From the NCBI GenBank assembly GCA_023380675.1, contig JAMCRS010000231.1, positions 1-7,728 on the forward strand: a DNA stretch of 7,728 nucleotides. Direction: 5' to 3'. Positions 6,270-7,728 of this stretch are shown here, one piece after another. Position numbers and translations under genes: made by a program. Every line of letters begins with the position of its first letter. Position 1 is the first letter of the stretch. The notes below the pieces were generated by a model. The model was not told the DNA's origin and searched no databases. It saw only the letters and a list, made by a program, of their open reading frames with translations. The DNA is from Chloroflexota bacterium. GTDB lineage: Bacteria > Chloroflexota > Anaerolineae > UBA4142.

Positions 6270-6848
6270 CTAGCTGCCGATCGGATCTTTGCCATCGGTG
6301 CGACCACCGCGACTGCTAATGCCGGCAGTCACCTCGCCGGTATCGTTGTCCTCGCTCATCTTCTCTAACGCCGACTTGCCCTTGCGCACGGTCGCCAGCA
6401 AGCGATTCAGCTCGTTCTCCAGCCCGTCCAACACGTCCATCGCGTACCCATAGGCATCGGTGCGCAGGCGACGGGCTTCCTCTTGCCCGTTGGCCACGAT
6501 CTCTTCGGCACGCTTCTGGGCCAGCCTTACGATCTCGTTCTGCTGCACCATCTGCTCGACGCGCTCTTGGGCGACAATGAGCACCTTGTCCGCCTCGGTC
6601 TGCGCTTGAGAGAGCACTCTATCGCGATCGTGGCTGACCCTTCTTGCCTGCCGCACCTCATCTGGTACGGCTACTCGCAACTGGTCGACGAGTTCGAGGA
6701 ACTCCTGCTCGTCAATCAGCGCTTTGGAAGTGAGGGGCACCCGCGTCCCCGCGTTTACCAGCGCTTCGAGCCGATCGATCAAACCTAACACTTCGATGGT
6801 CGCACCCCCCTTTCCTCGGCCGCCGCGAACCGGCGCCCCGCCCACCAA
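6270..6848 (-). CDS. SepIVA/DivIVA-like coiled-coil protein
   Basis: The N-terminal core (LGLIDRLEALVNAGTRVPLT..ALIDEQEFLELVDQLRVAVPDEVRQAR) matches the start of actinobacterial SepIVA (the Rv2927c type), which acts in septation and envelope growth. A long charged coiled coil rich in Glu, Gln and Arg (QAQTEADKVLIVAQERVEQM onward) follows to about the last 30 residues, which are polar and probably disordered. There is no membrane segment. The link to the neighbouring DUF177 gene is also seen in mycobacteria. The start is uncertain: the open frame begins at TTG 6848, only 3 nt after the coaD stop, but its first 18 residues are Gly/Arg-rich and unlike the family. GTG 6791 (173 aa) starts right at the conserved core but lacks a well-spaced Shine-Dalgarno. 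A role in division is inferred from family and location. Confidence 0.75.
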   Translation of the reverse strand: MVGGAPVRGGRGKGGATIEVLGLIDRLEALVNAGTRVPLTSKALIDEQEFLELVDQLRVAVPDEVRQARRVSHDRDRVLSQAQTEADKVLIVAQERVEQMVQQNEIVRLAQKRAEEIVANGQEEARRLRTDAYGYAMDVLDGLENELNRLLATVRKGKSALEKMSEDNDTGEVTAGISSRGGRTDGKDPIGS

Positions 6849-6851
6849 CCA

Positions 6852-7370
6852 CTATGACGTCAGATAACGAGGTATCGCGCCAACATCGGGTCGCGTGGCA
6901 AACTTCCGGCGCATGGCATCGGCCACGTGACCGGGTACCAGCCCATTCACGTTTCCCCCTAACATAGTGATCTCTTTCAATATACTCGAACTCAAAAACG
7001 TGTACTGGGTGCTGGTCATGAGACACACGACGTCGATAGTTGGATCCATCTTCCGGTTGAGCAGGGCCATTTGAAATTCCATCTCGAAGTCGGAGATCGC
7101 GCGCAAACCGCGGACGATTACCTTGGCCCCTCTGGCTTTCGCATAGTCCACCAACAAGCCGCTGAAGGCTTCCACCTTAACGTTCGCGGTATTCTTGAAC
7201 GCCTCCCTCAATAGATCCACCCGCTCTTCGGTCGAGAACAACACGTTTTTCGGCGGCGCATCGTACACAGCCACAACCAATTCCGCGAAGATCTCCGCCG
7301 CGCGCAGCGCAATATCGATGTGACCGTTTGTGGCGGGATCGAAGCTGCCCGGGTAGACAGCGATGGTCAA
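6852..7370 (-). CDS. coaD: Phosphopantetheine adenylyltransferase
   Basis: CoaD catalyses the fourth step of CoA synthesis, adenylating 4'-phosphopantetheine to dephospho-CoA, as a cytosolic hexamer. The frame carries YPGSFDPATNGH (6-17, with the T/HxGH nucleotidyltransferase motif ending at H17), K41 in APPKN, VRGLRAISDFEMEFQMALLNR (86-106), and the SSSILKEI signature (127-134). The start is TTG at 7370, confirmed by the family N-terminus and AGGAGG 6 nt upstream. At 172 residues it is about ten longer than usual, with an extra C-terminal tail (ATRPDVGAIPRYLTS). It follows rsmD after 30 nt, the classical rsmD-coaD pair, and stops with TAG. Confidence 0.97.
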   Translation of the reverse strand: MTIAVYPGSFDPATNGHIDIALRAAEIFAELVVAVYDAPPKNVLFSTEERVDLLREAFKNTANVKVEAFSGLLVDYAKARGAKVIVRGLRAISDFEMEFQMALLNRKMDPTIDVVCLMTSTQYTFLSSSILKEITMLGGNVNGLVPGHVADAMRRKFATRPDVGAIPRYLTS

Positions 7371-7376
7371 GCTAGG

Positions 7377-7382
7377 CCTCCT
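7377..7382 (-). promoter_or_regulatory. Consensus Shine-Dalgarno of coaD supporting a TTG start
   Basis: AGGAGG within AATAAGGAGG on the minus strand, with a 6-nt spacer to TTG 7370. Confidence 0.85.
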
Positions 7383-7400
7383 TATTCACAACCCGGCCAC

Positions 7401-7728
7401 CTACCGGGCAGAGCTACCACCGACTCCCTGCGAGGGGTGGCGCGAATATACTGAAATCGCCGTATCTCCGTGACGTTTCGCCTTCACCAGCGACAGGCTA
7501 GCGATCTCAGCCGGCATCGACCTTTTGCACGAATGCTCCACGATAAGCCGGCCACCTTCCCGTATCAGTCCCGCCGCGCCGAGTGCTTCGAGCATCTCTT
7601 CCAGCCCGGGTTCGGCGTACGGCGCGTCTATCAGCACTAAGTCGAAGGCCTGCGCCTCTCCTTTGGCCACGTGCGCCGCGGCCTGTTGTAGGAATTGGCC
7701 GACCCTGCCACAGTGAATCCGCCCAAAT
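7401..7728 (-). CDS. rsmD: 16S rRNA (guanine966-N2)-methyltransferase RsmD, C-terminal part
   Basis: RsmD methylates G966 of 16S rRNA on the assembling 30S subunit with SAM. Only the C-terminal 108 residues are in the window; the frame stays open to the right edge (FGRIHCGRVGQFLQQ), so the GTG at 7670 is internal and not the start. Visible are AFDLVLIDAPY, the catalytic motif IV region, then GLIREGGRLIVEHS and the ending RHGDTAISVYSR, as in other RsmD proteins. Motif IV is normally (N/D)PPY; here it reads DAPY. The SAM-binding N-terminal half is outside the window. It is placed directly upstream of coaD, the usual partner. It stops with TAG. Confidence 0.88.
   Translation of the reverse strand, partial: FGRIHCGRVGQFLQQAAAHVAKGEAQAFDLVLIDAPYAEPGLEEMLEALGAAGLIREGGRLIVEHSCKRSMPAEIASLSLVKAKRHGDTAISVYSRHPSQGVGGSSAR

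Overview
The window is GC-rich bacterial chromosome carrying eleven protein genes and no RNA genes, insertion sequences or CRISPR. The minus-strand housekeeping cluster, in transcription order, is rsmD, coaD, a SepIVA/DivIVA-like coiled-coil gene, yceD (DUF177), rpmF, nusB, acpP, tatC and a D-2-hydroxyacid dehydrogenase. Gene order and protein flavour point to a Chloroflexota-like bacterium, with actinobacterial relatives as the alternative. This is an inference from family knowledge, not a search result.

Left part, plus strand (1-2626). A 5'-truncated nicotinate phosphoribosyltransferase (NAD salvage) opens the window. Its frame carries an in-frame TAG at 18-20, exactly where the family usually has a conserved glutamine. 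A near-consensus sigma-70 promoter (1168-1197) follows immediately after its stop codon. A leader of about 110-120 nt comes next, with mutually exclusive hairpins and an intrinsic terminator placed before the next start codon, which is the layout of a transcription attenuator. The gene it controls encodes a protein with the complete ATP sulfurylase scaffold (PUA-like domain, catalytic fold, zinc-binding tail). Every nucleotide- and sulfate-binding motif in it has been replaced, so it looks like a repurposed or inactive Sat paralogue. This attenuator plus Sat-like pair is the most unusual thing in the window.

Right part, minus strand (2523-7728). These genes are closely spaced, apart from gaps of about 120-130 nt before yceD and before the dehydrogenase. 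They look like one or a few transcription units covering ribosome maturation (RsmD), CoA synthesis (CoaD), division or envelope growth (SepIVA-like), ribosomal protein bL32 with its usual YceD partner, transcription antitermination (NusB), fatty-acid carrier (AcpP; CoA supplies its phosphopantetheine arm), Tat export (TatC) and a D-lactate-type dehydrogenase. The dehydrogenase converges on, and overlaps, the 3' end of the Sat-like frame. Several genes start at TTG or GTG behind good Shine-Dalgarno sites, and eight of eleven frames stop at TAG. There is no gene-free stretch above 300 bases.
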